DNA of 64,000 nucleotides. Source: Ralstonia sp. TCR112 (GTDB taxonomy: Bacteria; Pseudomonadota; Gammaproteobacteria; Burkholderiales; Burkholderiaceae). The stretch lies in assembly GCF_007997035.1 (NCBI RefSeq), contig NZ_VOSS01000032.1, forward strand, positions 25,214 through 89,213. The letters are read 5' to 3'. Of the stretch, positions 50,142 through 58,792 are shown one piece after another (position 1 is the stretch's first letter; each line of letters begins with the position of its first letter). Below the pieces are notes generated by a model. The model was not told the DNA's origin. It saw nothing but the letters and a program-made list of their open reading frames with translations, and did no database searches. A program made the position numbers and the translations under genes.

Positions 50142-51284
50142 ATGTCGTCCATCCCAAATTCCCGTCGCCGCTGGCTCTGTCAGACCGCCGCATTGCTGGC
50201 CGCAAGTGGCGTGGTTGCGCGAGGGGCCCAGGCTCAGTGGTTGGCGCGTCCGGCGCCGGAGCTGCCGTCGTACTATCCGCGCGACTACGGCGCGATGGTC
50301 GACGCCGCGCGCCGCGAAGGCCGTGTCACGGTGTACTCCACGACGGATTTCTCCGCCGCGTATCCACTCATCCGTGCCTTCGAAACGCGCTATCCGGGCA
50401 TCACCGTCGACTACCGCGAGCAGAACAGCGACGACATCTACCGCCGCTTCCTTGCTGAATTCGCCGCCAAGTTGCCGGGCGCCGATGTGGTCTGGAGTTC
50501 GGCCATGCCGGAGCAGTTCAAGCTGGTGAACGACGGCCACGCACTCTCATACGCGTCGCCGGAGCGGCCGTACCTGCCGTCGTGGGCCATCTGGAAGAAT
50601 GAGGCGTACGGCACGAGCTACGAGCCGGTCGTCTTCGTCTACAACACGCGCCAGCTGCCGGCGGATTTGATCCCCTCCACCCATGCGGACTTCGCACGTA
50701 TTCTGAATGGCCATCGTGACTTGCTGCGCGGTCGCGTCGCCTCGTACGACATCGAGCATTCCGGCTCGGCTTTCCTCTTCGCCGCCGAAGACGCACGCAC
50801 CACGCCGGTGTTCTGGGATGTTGCCAAGGCATTAGGTGGCGTCAACGTCAATCTGTACATCACCACGGCCGCGATGCTCGAGCGCGTCGCCTCCGGCGAA
50901 AGCCTGCTCGCCTACAACGTGATCGGCTCCTACGCGGCGCGCTACGTCGATCGCAATCCGGCGCTCGCCATCAAGATGCCGACCGACTACACGCTGGTAG
51001 CTACGCGCGTCGCCTTCATCGCCCGGCGCGCGGCCCGCCCGAACGCTGCGCGCCTCTGGCTCGACTTCATGCTTTCGCGCGATGGCCAAAGCGTGATGGC
51101 GGACCGCGCGTTCCTGTTTTCCCTGCGCCAGGATGTCGAGACTGGACTCACTGCCAAGCGCCTGCTCGCCGAACTGGGCAACACGCATCGGCCCATTCCT
51201 GTCGGACCGGGTTTACTCGCCCATCAAGATCAACTCCGCCGTGCCGATTTCCTAAAGCGATGGCGCGCCGCACTCGTTCGATAA
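50142..51284 (+). CDS. Orphan periplasmic binding protein, paralogue of the importer receptor
   Basis: This 380-residue binding protein from the ATG at 50142 is transcribed away from the response regulator. It has a signal with arginines (S-R-R-R-W-L-C-Q-T-A-A). It shares long stretches with the product of 46580-47686: A-R-R-E-G-R-V-T-V-Y-S-T-T-D, R-Y-P-G-I-T-V-D-Y, A-Y-G-T-S-Y-E-P-V-V-F-V-Y-N and S-Y-D-I-E. No permease or ATPase lies beside it. It may feed the nearby importer with a second substrate, or act as a signal receptor for the kinase. Confidence 0.9.
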   Translation: MSSIPNSRRRWLCQTAALLAASGVVARGAQAQWLARPAPELPSYYPRDYGAMVDAARREGRVTVYSTTDFSAAYPLIRAFETRYPGITVDYREQNSDDIYRRFLAEFAAKLPGADVVWSSAMPEQFKLVNDGHALSYASPERPYLPSWAIWKNEAYGTSYEPVVFVYNTRQLPADLIPSTHADFARILNGHRDLLRGRVASYDIEHSGSAFLFAAEDARTTPVFWDVAKALGGVNVNLYITTAAMLERVASGESLLAYNVIGSYAARYVDRNPALAIKMPTDYTLVATRVAFIARRAARPNAARLWLDFMLSRDGQSVMADRAFLFSLRQDVETGLTAKRLLAELGNTHRPIPVGPGLLAHQDQLRRADFLKRWRAALVR

Positions 51285-51617
51285 AAAGAGAATAAAGACG
51301 CACTTTCTGCCGCAACGTGGTGCGAAGGCGACAATTCGGAACTGTCACCAACCGCCAAATTTGTTGCGCAGGAACGGGGTCGCAATCGCCCGCCAACCCC
51401 TGTGCTACCGCGCAAAAAGCGGGTTGCGCCCCCCTCCCAAAGGGGCTCGGCGCGTGTTGCCCATGAGCAACAACTTGGCCGCAAATCGCGGCCCAGAGCC
51501 AGAAAGGGTTTCCGGAATCCGTCAACGCTGGCACATAATGCGGTCAGACGTGAGGTATCTGCGTCGTCCATAAGGACAGTCAAGATTTCCCAATCAGTTG
51601 ACAAGGAAAGTGTCGAT
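51285..51617 (+). promoter_or_regulatory. 333-bp upstream region of the general porin
   Basis: No gene is supported here. The region contains GC-rich inverted stretches around 51361-51450. A CATAAT at 51534-51539 is a possible -10 about 80 bases before the start, but I found no good -35. AAGGAAAG at 51603-51610 is the ribosome binding site. Confidence 0.45.
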
Positions 51618-52751
51618 ATGAAGATGAAACTGTTTGCAGCTGCTGTTGCAGCTCTGGCCGCCGGTGGCGCCTATGCACAATCCTCCGTGACCCTGTACGG
51701 CGTGGTCGACGCTGGTCTGACCTACGCAAACAAGGTGCCGAACGGCAACGGCGGCGGTAGCTCGCGTGTTGGCCTGGATTCGGGCGGCCTGTCGGGCTCG
51801 CGCTGGGGCCTGCGTGGCGTTGAAGACCTGGGCGGTGGCCTGAAGGGTATCTTCAACCTGGAAAGCGGCTTCAACCTGGACAACGGTACGTCGGCTCAAA
51901 ACAACCGCCTGTTCGGTCGTAACGCTTACGTCGGTCTGCAAGGCCAGTGGGGTCAACTGACCCTGGGTCGTCAGCAAAACCTGCTGTATGACTTCTCGCT
52001 GATCTATGACCCGATGGCAATCGCCACGCGTTACTCGCTGGCCTCGCAAGACCAGTACTTCGCTGGTCGTGCTGATAACTCGGTCAAGTACATCGGCACG
52101 TTCGGCGGCCTGAGCGTCTCGGCTCTGTACGCGTTCAACCGTGATGGTAACGAGCAAGCTGGTCTCAGCAAGCTCGGCCGCGAGTGGAGCCTGGGCGTGA
52201 ACTACGCTGGCGGCCCGCTGGGTATCGGCGCTGTGTATGACCAGTCGAACGGTGTCGCAGGTTCGGCAACGACGTTTGCTGCACAAAGCGCCTTGGCTGA
52301 TAACAAGGAACAACGCGCCACGATCGCTGGCACGTACGCCTTCGGCCCGGCCAAGCTGTACGCTGGCTACCGTTGGTACAAGGCCAACTTCGCAACTGTT
52401 GCTGGCAACGGCAACCTGCGTTCGAACCTGTACTGGGCTGGCCTGGGTTACCAAGCTACTCCGGCTCTGTCGCTGACGGGTACGGCTTACTACCAACAGT
52501 TCAAGAACAGCGGTACGGGCAACCCGTGGCTGTTCGTGGTCGGCACCGACTACGCTCTGTCGAAGCGCACCGACGCTTACTTCAACGTGGCCTATGCTAA
52601 GAACAGCGGTGGTTCGGGTCTGGGCGTTATGGGCCTGAACGCCAGCGGTTACACGGGTACCACGCTGACGAACGGCGAACAAGTGTTCTCGGGCTCGGGT
52701 AACAGCAACAACCAGTTCGGTGCTACCGTTGGCCTGCGTCACAAGTTCTAA
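51618..52751 (+). CDS. General outer-membrane porin (gram-negative porin 4 family)
   Basis: This is a trimeric 16-strand porin of 377 residues from the ATG at 51618. A 20-residue signal peptide ends G-A-Y-A, then Q-S-S-V-T-L-Y-G-V-V-D-A-G-L, the hallmark of betaproteobacterial OpcP/OmpC-like porins. S-R-W-G-L-R-G-V-E-D-L-G-G-G-L and the C-terminal G-L-R-H-K-F are present. Codon use differs from the neighbours (many GCT, GGT, CGT and AAG codons), as expected for a very abundant protein. A strong terminator follows. Confidence 0.95.
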   Translation: MKMKLFAAAVAALAAGGAYAQSSVTLYGVVDAGLTYANKVPNGNGGGSSRVGLDSGGLSGSRWGLRGVEDLGGGLKGIFNLESGFNLDNGTSAQNNRLFGRNAYVGLQGQWGQLTLGRQQNLLYDFSLIYDPMAIATRYSLASQDQYFAGRADNSVKYIGTFGGLSVSALYAFNRDGNEQAGLSKLGREWSLGVNYAGGPLGIGAVYDQSNGVAGSATTFAAQSALADNKEQRATIAGTYAFGPAKLYAGYRWYKANFATVAGNGNLRSNLYWAGLGYQATPALSLTGTAYYQQFKNSGTGNPWLFVVGTDYALSKRTDAYFNVAYAKNSGGSGLGVMGLNASGYTGTTLTNGEQVFSGSGNSNNQFGATVGLRHKF

Positions 52752-52756
52752 TTTGA

Positions 52757-52773
52757 CGCGCTCGTAAGAGCGC
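52757..52773 (+). other. Short palindrome after the porin gene
   Basis: GCGCTC-GTAA-GAGCGC at 52758-52773 forms a perfect 6-bp hairpin 7 bases after the porin stop, ahead of the terminator at 52791. It may protect the 3' end of an abundant mRNA. Confidence 0.4.
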
Positions 52774-52790
52774 ATCGAATTAAACGGTTA

Positions 52791-52822
52791 AACGCCGATC
52801 CCGAAAGGGGTCGGCGTTTTTC
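52791..52822 (+). terminator. Rho-independent terminator of the porin gene
   Basis: AACGCCGATCC-CGAAA-GGGGTCGGCGTTTTTC: a long stem with one G-T pair, a GNRA-like loop and a T-run. Confidence 0.92.
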
Positions 52823-53133
52823 TTTGTGCGTACGATGCGCGGCGCAGCTGCATGGCTGAAGCGCCGCCAAGGGTGGCGTGGCGTTGGCCGGCGTGCAAGC
52901 GTCGGTCCCTGGTGGGAATTGAAGGCGACGCTGGAGCATGTCGCCGCGCTTGCTGTTTTGCCCCGCCATACGGCCGGCGCCGCGTTGCGACTTTGCAGCG
53001 CCGGACGAAAGGCCCTCGTATCGACGCAGCAGCGCAGTTGTCGGTGCGCCGGGTCGATCGTTGAGTGGAAAGCTGCGTCAGGGTTGTTCGCCCCTCGTCA
53101 ACGTGCCGGTGCGATTGCCAGCGTACGCGCATG
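52823..53133. other. Intergenic stretch with no supported gene
   Basis: About 310 bases between the porin terminator and the terminator of the converging protease gene. Several open frames exist, but none has protein-like composition or a ribosome binding site that convinces. I see no repeat or RNA signature. Confidence 0.6.
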
Positions 53134-53161
53134 AAAAACGGCGGCACATCGGCCGCCGTTT
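53134..53161 (-). terminator. Rho-independent terminator of the HtrA-family protease gene
   Basis: On the minus strand ACGGCGGC...GCCGCCGT is followed by TTTTT (plus-strand A-run at 53134-53138). It lies about 20 bases past the protease stop. Confidence 0.85.
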
Positions 53162-53182
53162 GTGTTTTCCTGAACCAGTCGC

Positions 53183-54397
53183 TTACTGTTGCTCTTCGTC
53201 GTCCTGCGAGGGCATCGGCACATTGCGACGCGTGGGCGCGGGACGCTTGCCGACAACGATGGTCAGTTCCACTGCCTTGCCCTTGCGCGACACGGTCACC
53301 TTGGCTTCCGCGCCGGGTTTCAGCTGCGCGATGCTATTGAGCAACGCCGTCGTATCCAGTATCGGCTCACCATTCACGCTGGTGAGAATGTCCCCCGGGC
53401 GCAGGCCTGCCTTGTCCGCTGGTCCGCCTTGGACCACGGCGGCAATCAATGCCCCATCCTTGCGTGACAAGCCAAACGACTCGGCAATTTCCGGCGTCAC
53501 ATCCTGCGGTTCAACGCCGATCCAGCCCCGCACCACGCTGCCCGTCGAGATAATCGACTCCATCACCTGCTTGGCCAGCGAGACCGGAATCGCGAAGCCG
53601 ATGCCCAGCGAGCCGCCCGAGCGCGAGTAGATCGCCGTGTTGATCCCGAGGAGGTTGCCGTCAGCGTCGACGAGCGCACCGCCCGAGTTGCCGGGGTTGA
53701 TCGCGGCGTCGGTCTGGATGAAGTTCTCGAAGGTGTTGATGCCCAGATGGCTGCGGCCCAGCGCGGAGACAATGCCCATCGTCACTGTCTGGCCCACGCC
53801 GAAGGGGTTGCCGATCGCAAGCACCACGTCGCCGACGCGCACATTCTCCAGCCGGCCCAGCGTAATGGCGGGCAGATTCGGCAGGTTGATCTTGAGGACG
53901 GCGAGGTCGGTTTCCGGATCGGAGCCGACGACCTTCGCGTTGGCCTTGCGGCCGTCGGTCAGGGCGACTTCGATTTCGTCCGCCCCGTCTACCACATGGT
54001 GGTTCGTTAGAATGTAGCCTTCCGAGCTGACGATCACGCCGGAGCCCAGGCTGGCCGTCGGCTCCTGGCGCTGCTCAGGGGCGCGGTCGCCGAAGAAGAA
54101 GCGGAACCACGGGTCTGCGCTGGCTTGCGGATTGTTGCTGCGCTTCGGCGCATTCTTGCTGCTGAAGATGTTGACCACCGCGGGCATCGCCACCTTGGCG
54201 GCTTCCGCGTAGGAGTTGCTGGAGGTGCCGCCGTGGCCGATCGGCGCGACTTCCTTGAGCGCGACGATGGGCGAGCCGGATTGCACTGCGACCTTGCCGC
54301 GCTGCAGCCAGTCAGGCTTGAGCGTGGCGATCACAAACCAGACGGCCAGGACGACCGTGACGGCTTGCGCGAAAAACAGCCAAAAGCGGCGCAACAT
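53183..54397 (-). CDS. Membrane-anchored HtrA-family serine protease, DegS/AlgW-like
   Basis: This 404-residue protease has an N-terminal membrane helix (residues 5-25) with no clear signal cleavage. The trypsin-like domain has the triad H134 (T-N-H-H-V-V), D164 (T-D-L-A-V-L) and S238 (G-N-S-G-G), all intact. A single PDZ domain follows (about 285-380; W-I-G-V-E-P-Q-D-V-T, G-L-R-P-G-D-I-L). One anchor plus one PDZ is the DegS layout, where the enzyme starts cleavage of the RseA anti-sigma factor. Substrate is inferred, and a general quality-control role is also possible. Confidence 0.92.
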   Translation of the reverse strand: MLRRFWLFFAQAVTVVLAVWFVIATLKPDWLQRGKVAVQSGSPIVALKEVAPIGHGGTSSNSYAEAAKVAMPAVVNIFSSKNAPKRSNNPQASADPWFRFFFGDRAPEQRQEPTASLGSGVIVSSEGYILTNHHVVDGADEIEVALTDGRKANAKVVGSDPETDLAVLKINLPNLPAITLGRLENVRVGDVVLAIGNPFGVGQTVTMGIVSALGRSHLGINTFENFIQTDAAINPGNSGGALVDADGNLLGINTAIYSRSGGSLGIGFAIPVSLAKQVMESIISTGSVVRGWIGVEPQDVTPEIAESFGLSRKDGALIAAVVQGGPADKAGLRPGDILTSVNGEPILDTTALLNSIAQLKPGAEAKVTVSRKGKAVELTIVVGKRPAPTRRNVPMPSQDDEEQQ

Positions 54398-54416
54398 AGA
54401 GCGAAATTGAGTCCAA

Positions 54417-55163
54417 ATGGATCGAAAAGAACTTGAATTGTACTTGAACGACCTGTTGCAGGCGGCCCGTTTTCGGGACTATTGCCCCAACGGTCTGCAG
54501 GTGCAGGGCCGCGAAACCATTGAGCACATCGTGACGGGAGTCACCGCCAGCCTGGCATTGATCGAAGCTGCTATCGAAGCGCGCGCCGACGCCATCCTCG
54601 TGCATCATGGTTACTTTTGGAAGGGCGAAGATGGTCGGGTCGTGGGCCAAAAGCATGCGCGCCTGAAGCAACTCCTGGCACACGATCTGAACCTGTTCGC
54701 GTACCACCTGCCGCTGGATGCCCACCCTGAGCTGGGCAACAACGCGCAGCTGGGTGCCTTGCTGGGCATCGCGCCCCAAGGCCGGTTCGGCGACGATGAG
54801 CTGGGTCTGATCGGGACGCTTCCCGAGGCGACCACCCTGAGCAATTTCGCGCAGACGGTATCGGCAAAGCTGAACCGGGCGCCGCTCGTGATCGGCGATG
54901 ACAATCGCCCGGTGCGCACCGTGGGCTGGTGCACCGGTGGCGCTCAGGGCTGGTTCGATGCCGCCGTGGCCGCCGGCGCGGACGTGTATATCAGCGGTGA
55001 AGCGTCGGAGCAGACGACGCATCTCGCGCGCGAATCGGGTGTCGCCTATATCGGTGCGGGCCACCACGCCACGGAGCGCGGCGGCGTTCGGGCGCTGGGC
55101 ACCCATCTGGCCGAGCGCTTCGGCGTGCGTCACACCTTCATCGATATCCCGAATCCGGTGTGA
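54417..55163 (+). CDS. NIF3/YbgI family dinuclear metal-binding protein
   Basis: This is a 248-residue NIF3-like protein. Metal-site motifs are [15 protein letters not shown] and the C-terminal [12 protein letters not shown]. The family is conserved widely; it has been linked to GTP cyclohydrolase-like or hydrolase activities, but its role is not firmly known. Its start lies only 19 bases from the start of the divergent protease gene. Confidence 0.93.
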   Translation: MDRKELELYLNDLLQAARFRDYCPNGLQVQGRETIEHIVTGVTASLALIEAAIEARADAILVHHGYFWKGEDGRVVGQKHARLKQLLAHDLNLFAYHLPLDAHPELGNNAQLGALLGIAPQGRFGDDELGLIGTLPEATTLSNFAQTVSAKLNRAPLVIGDDNRPVRTVGWCTGGAQGWFDAAVAAGADVYISGEASEQTTHLARESGVAYIGAGHHATERGGVRALGTHLAERFGVRHTFIDIPNPV

Positions 55164-55175
55164 TTCGACGTCCGA

Positions 55176-55604
55176 TTACGGCTTGTTCTTCAGGCTGTCG
55201 CGGATCTCGCGCAGCAGCAGGATGTTTTCCGGCGTTTCGGCGGGTGCTGCCGGCGGGTTGGCGTCGATTACGCGCGTGATGGCGCGCACCATCAGAAACA
55301 CGATAAACGCCAGAATCAAGAAATTGACCGCCACGGTGATGAAGTTGCCGTAGGCGAAGACCGGCACGCCTGCCTTCTTCAGATCGGCCAGGGTATGCGG
55401 CACACCGGCGGGCGCCTCTGCCAGCTGAATGAACAGGTTCGAGAAATCGAGCTTGCCAACAATGCGGCCGATCAGCGGCATGATCAGATCATTGACGAGC
55501 GAATCGACAATTTTGCCGAACGCCGCACCGATGATCACGCCCACTGCGAGGTCGATCACGTTGCCGCGCATCGCGAATTTCTTGAAGTCTTGCATCAGTG
55601 CCAT
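55176..55604 (-). CDS. mscL: Large-conductance mechanosensitive channel
   Basis: MscL opens under membrane tension to release solutes during osmotic downshock. The 142-residue protein has [20 protein letters not shown] at the pore helix, [13 protein letters not shown] in the second helix and the C-terminal bundle L-R-E-I-R-D-S-L. It converges with the NIF3 gene (12-base gap). Confidence 0.97.
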   Translation of the reverse strand: MALMQDFKKFAMRGNVIDLAVGVIIGAAFGKIVDSLVNDLIMPLIGRIVGKLDFSNLFIQLAEAPAGVPHTLADLKKAGVPVFAYGNFITVAVNFLILAFIVFLMVRAITRVIDANPPAAPAETPENILLLREIRDSLKNKP

Positions 55605-55796
55605 CGGTTTTCTCCGGATTGTTTGATTCGAGACAAACGGTCAAGCTAGCGAACGGTTGACCTGAATTGTTGAAAGCGAGGCTGCAAGAGCCATGCCAAA
55701 GCCTTGTCAGCATTGGGCTGGCGGGCGATCGGCGTGTTCACTATATCCGTAACCGCTACGCCCGGCGACCGCTATCGTTCGCTCGGTACGCTCGGG

Positions 55797-55802
55797 TATA
55801 AT
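55797..55802 (+). promoter_or_regulatory. Candidate -10 element of the petABC operon
   Basis: A perfect TATAAT lies 48 bases upstream of the petA ATG. The -35 is not clear. Confidence 0.45.
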
Positions 55803-55849
55803 TTTTGGTTGACGCGAATCTATCTTGATTTCTCACCCTGGGGTCTTGA

Positions 55850-56458
55850 ATGAGTGACCAGCAAAACGTGGACAAGGGTCGCCGCAATCTATTGATTGCG
55901 ACGTCCGTGGCTGGTGGTGTGGGAGGGGTTGCAGTTGCGGCCCCTTTCGTTTGCACATTCGCACCATCTGAAAAAGCCCGTGCAGCGGGCGCGCCCGTAG
56001 AGGCGGACGTGAGCGACCTGGCCCCGGGCCAGATGAAGGTGGTGGAATGGCGCGGCAAGCCGGTCTGGCTGCTCAAACGCACGCCCGACATGCTGGAATC
56101 GCTCAAGAAGACCGATAACGAAGTCGCCGACCCCAAGTCCGACGTGCCCTTCACCATGAAGACGCCGGACTACTGCAAGAACGAAACCCGCTCCCGTGCC
56201 GAGCATAAAGACCTGCTGGTCGTGGTCGGCATCTGCTCCCATCTTGGCTGCTCCCCGTCCGGTCCGTTTCCCGCAGGCGCCAACGTGCAGCTTGCCGGAG
56301 ACCCCGGCTTCGTCTGCCCGTGCCATGGCTCCACGTTCGACCTGGCTGGGCGCGTGTTCAAGAACAAGCCCGCGCCGCAGAACCTCGACGTTCCGCCGTA
56401 CATGTTCCTGTCCGACACGAAGCTGGTGATCGGTAAAGACGAGAAAGGAGAGGCTTGA
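55850..56458 (+). CDS. petA: Ubiquinol-cytochrome c reductase, Rieske iron-sulfur subunit
   Basis: This is the Rieske protein of complex III (202 residues). A twin-arginine signal-anchor (K-G-R-R-N-L-L-I-A-T-S) is not cleaved in this family. The 2Fe-2S ligands are in C-S-H-L-G-C and C-P-C-H-G-S. It accepts electrons from ubiquinol at the Qo site. It begins the petABC operon; GAAAGGAGAGG lies between it and petB. Confidence 0.97.
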   Translation: MSDQQNVDKGRRNLLIATSVAGGVGGVAVAAPFVCTFAPSEKARAAGAPVEADVSDLAPGQMKVVEWRGKPVWLLKRTPDMLESLKKTDNEVADPKSDVPFTMKTPDYCKNETRSRAEHKDLLVVVGICSHLGCSPSGPFPAGANVQLAGDPGFVCPCHGSTFDLAGRVFKNKPAPQNLDVPPYMFLSDTKLVIGKDEKGEA

Positions 56459-56460
56459 TC

Positions 56461-57861
56461 ATGGCCGAGAAGAAGGTGGAGACAACCGGGCTGCTGGGCT
56501 GGATCGATGCACGCTTCCCGGCATCGGAGCTGTGGAAGGCGCATCTGTCCGAGTACTACGCGCCGAAGAATTTCAACTTCTGGTATTTCTTCGGGTCGCT
56601 GGCGCTGCTGGTGCTGGTGATCCAAATCGTCACCGGCATCTTCCTGGTGATGAACTACAAGCCCGACGGCACGCTCAACGCCGCCGGCATCCCCGTCGCC
56701 TATGCGAGCGTGGAGTTCATCATGCGCGAGGTGCCGTGGGGCTGGCTGGTACGGTATATGCACTCGACCGGCGCGTCGGCGTTCTTCATCGTCGTGTATC
56801 TGCACATGTTCCGCGGCATGCTGTACGGCTCGTACCGTAAGCCGCGCGAGCTGGTCTGGATCTTCGGCTGCCTGATCTTCCTGTGCCTGATGGCCGAAGC
56901 CTTCATGGGCTATCTGCTGCCGTGGGGCCAGATGTCGTATTGGGGCGCGCAGGTCATCGTGAACCTGTTCTCCGCCATTCCGCTGATCGGCCCGGACCTG
57001 TCGTTGTGGATCCGCGGTGACTACGTGGTGTCGGACGCGACGCTGAACCGCTTCTTCTCGTTCCACGTCATCGCTGTACCGCTGGTGCTGCTGGGCCTGG
57101 TGGTGGCGCACATCATCGCGCTGCACGAAGTGGGTTCGAACAACCCGGACGGCGTCGAGATCAAGGCCAAGAAGGACGAGCGCGGCATTCCGCTCGACGG
57201 CATTCCGTTCCACCCGTATTACTCGGTGCACGACATCGTCGGCGTGGCGGTGTTCCTGTTCATCTTCAGCGCGATCGTGTTCTTCGCGCCGGAAATGGGC
57301 GGCTACTTCCTGGAAGCCAACAACTTCATCCCGGCAGACTCGCTGAAGACGCCGCCGCACATTGCGCCGGTCTGGTACTTCACGCCGTTCTACTCGATGC
57401 TGCGCGCGACCACGTCGGACTTCCTGCCGTGGCTGTGGGGCTTCATCGCAATCATGCTGGGGCTGCTCTTCGTGCGCTCCAAGAGCATGAAGGTCAAGGG
57501 CGTGGCGGTGGCTGTGGCCGTGATTCTGGCGCTGGGCTTCGCGTTCATCGACGCGAAGTTCTGGGGCGTGGTCGTGATGGGCGGCTCGGTGGTGATCTTC
57601 TTCTTCCTGCCGTGGCTGGACCAGTCGCCGGTCAAGTCGATCCGTTATCGCCCGGGCTTCCACAAGACGCTGCTGATCGTCTTCGTGATCGCCTTTGCGG
57701 TGCTGGGCTACCTGGGTATCCAGCCGCCGAGCCCGGTCGGTTCGATCGTTTCGCAGATCGGCACCATTCTGTACTTCGCGTTCTTCCTCGCGATGCCGAT
57801 CTGGAGCCAGATCGGGACCTTCAAGCCAGTGCCTGAGCGCGTCACGTTCACGCCGCACTGA
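56461..57861 (+). CDS. petB: Ubiquinol-cytochrome c reductase, cytochrome b subunit
   Basis: This membrane cytochrome (466 residues) starts at the ATG at 56461. Heme-ligand histidines are in R-Y-M-H-S-T-G-A, V-Y-L-H-M-F-R, F-H-V-I-A-V-P and V-V-A-H-I-I-A-L-H. The Qo-site tetrapeptide is P-V-W-Y rather than P-E-W-Y, a variant known in beta- and gammaproteobacteria. The C-terminal part adds helices beyond a minimal cytochrome b. Confidence 0.97.
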   Translation: MAEKKVETTGLLGWIDARFPASELWKAHLSEYYAPKNFNFWYFFGSLALLVLVIQIVTGIFLVMNYKPDGTLNAAGIPVAYASVEFIMREVPWGWLVRYMHSTGASAFFIVVYLHMFRGMLYGSYRKPRELVWIFGCLIFLCLMAEAFMGYLLPWGQMSYWGAQVIVNLFSAIPLIGPDLSLWIRGDYVVSDATLNRFFSFHVIAVPLVLLGLVVAHIIALHEVGSNNPDGVEIKAKKDERGIPLDGIPFHPYYSVHDIVGVAVFLFIFSAIVFFAPEMGGYFLEANNFIPADSLKTPPHIAPVWYFTPFYSMLRATTSDFLPWLWGFIAIMLGLLFVRSKSMKVKGVAVAVAVILALGFAFIDAKFWGVVVMGGSVVIFFFLPWLDQSPVKSIRYRPGFHKTLLIVFVIAFAVLGYLGIQPPSPVGSIVSQIGTILYFAFFLAMPIWSQIGTFKPVPERVTFTPH

Positions 57862-57898
57862 TAGAGCCCGCGCACAAGGACCCATGAAGGACACAAGA

Positions 57899-58642
57899 AT
57901 GAAAAAGCTGCTTGCGATTTTCGCCTTGGCCGGTCTAGTGTTTGCCGCGCCTGTGATGGCCAATGAGGGCGGCGTGCCGCTCGATCCGGCGCCCAACCAG
58001 TCCAGCGACACGTCTGCGCTGCAGCGCGGCGCCAAGCTGTTCGTCAACTACTGCCTGAACTGCCACGGCGCCAGCGCCATGCGCTACAACCGTCTGCGCG
58101 ACATCGGTTTGAGCGAGGAGCAGATCAAGCAGAACCTGCTGTTCTCGTCGGACAAGGTCGGCGACACGATGCACATCGCCATGGATCGCGAGGACGCCAA
58201 GAAGTGGTTTGGTGCCGTACCGCCGGACCTGTCGGTCATTGCGCGCGCGCGCGGCAGCGACTGGCTCTACACCTACCTGCGCACGTTCTACCGCGACGAC
58301 ACGCGTCCGACCGGCTGGAACAATCTGGTCTTCGACAAGGTCGGCATGCCGCATGTGCTGTGGGAGCTGCAGGGCCAACAAGTGCCGAAGTACGCCGAAG
58401 TGAAGTCCGAGCACGGCGAGGCCGAGAAGAAGCTCGTTGCCCTTGAGGTCGCGGTCCCGGGCAAGATGAACAAGGTCGAATATGACCAGGCCGTGGCCGA
58501 TCTGGTGAGCTATCTGGACTGGATGGCTGAACCCGCCGGCAACCTGCGCAAGCGTCTCGGCGTCTGGGTATTGTTGTTCATTGGTGTGTTCTTCGTGCTG
58601 GCCTGGCGTCTGAATGCGGCCTATTGGAAGGACATCAAGTAA
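57899..58642 (+). CDS. petC: Ubiquinol-cytochrome c reductase, cytochrome c1 subunit
   Basis: This is a membrane-anchored cytochrome c1 (247 residues). The ATG at 57899 has AAGGA at good spacing and gives a clean signal peptide (MKKLLAIFALAGLVFAAPVM); an ATG at 57884 is possible. Heme is bound at C-L-N-C-H, and a C-terminal helix (V-W-V-L-L-F-I-G-V-F-F-V-L) anchors it. It passes electrons to soluble or membrane cytochrome c. Confidence 0.96.
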   Translation: MKKLLAIFALAGLVFAAPVMANEGGVPLDPAPNQSSDTSALQRGAKLFVNYCLNCHGASAMRYNRLRDIGLSEEQIKQNLLFSSDKVGDTMHIAMDREDAKKWFGAVPPDLSVIARARGSDWLYTYLRTFYRDDTRPTGWNNLVFDKVGMPHVLWELQGQQVPKYAEVKSEHGEAEKKLVALEVAVPGKMNKVEYDQAVADLVSYLDWMAEPAGNLRKRLGVWVLLFIGVFFVLAWRLNAAYWKDIK

Positions 58643-58656
58643 AATCCGTGTTTTCC

Positions 58657-58714
58657 GGGCAAGGGCTAGGCCGGTGGAGAACTGGCTCTAGCCCTTTGCC
58701 TTTTCGCTTTTTGT
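58657..58714 (+). terminator. Rho-independent terminator after petC
   Basis: GGGCAAGGGCTAG pairs with CTAGCCCTTTGCC (one bulged T) across an 18-base loop and is followed by TTTTCGCTTTTTG. Confidence 0.85.
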
Positions 58715-58792
58715 GCCGTGGCGATGTCATTTGTCGTCACGGTTGTACCGTCATCGGGCCGCCCCCGGCCCATGCGCCAAGGAACTACAACC

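Noticed and set aside
51529..51545. TGGCACATAATGC upstream of the porin as a sigma-54 promoter
   Set aside because: The distance between the GG and GC dinucleotides is 8 rather than 10 bases, so the motif does not fit.
51598..51603. TTGACA immediately before the porin ribosome binding site
   Set aside because: It is too close to the start codon to act as a -35 for this gene.
52826..53134. 102-codon plus-strand frame between porin and protease
   Set aside because: It has no ribosome binding site or family features, and its composition looks non-coding.
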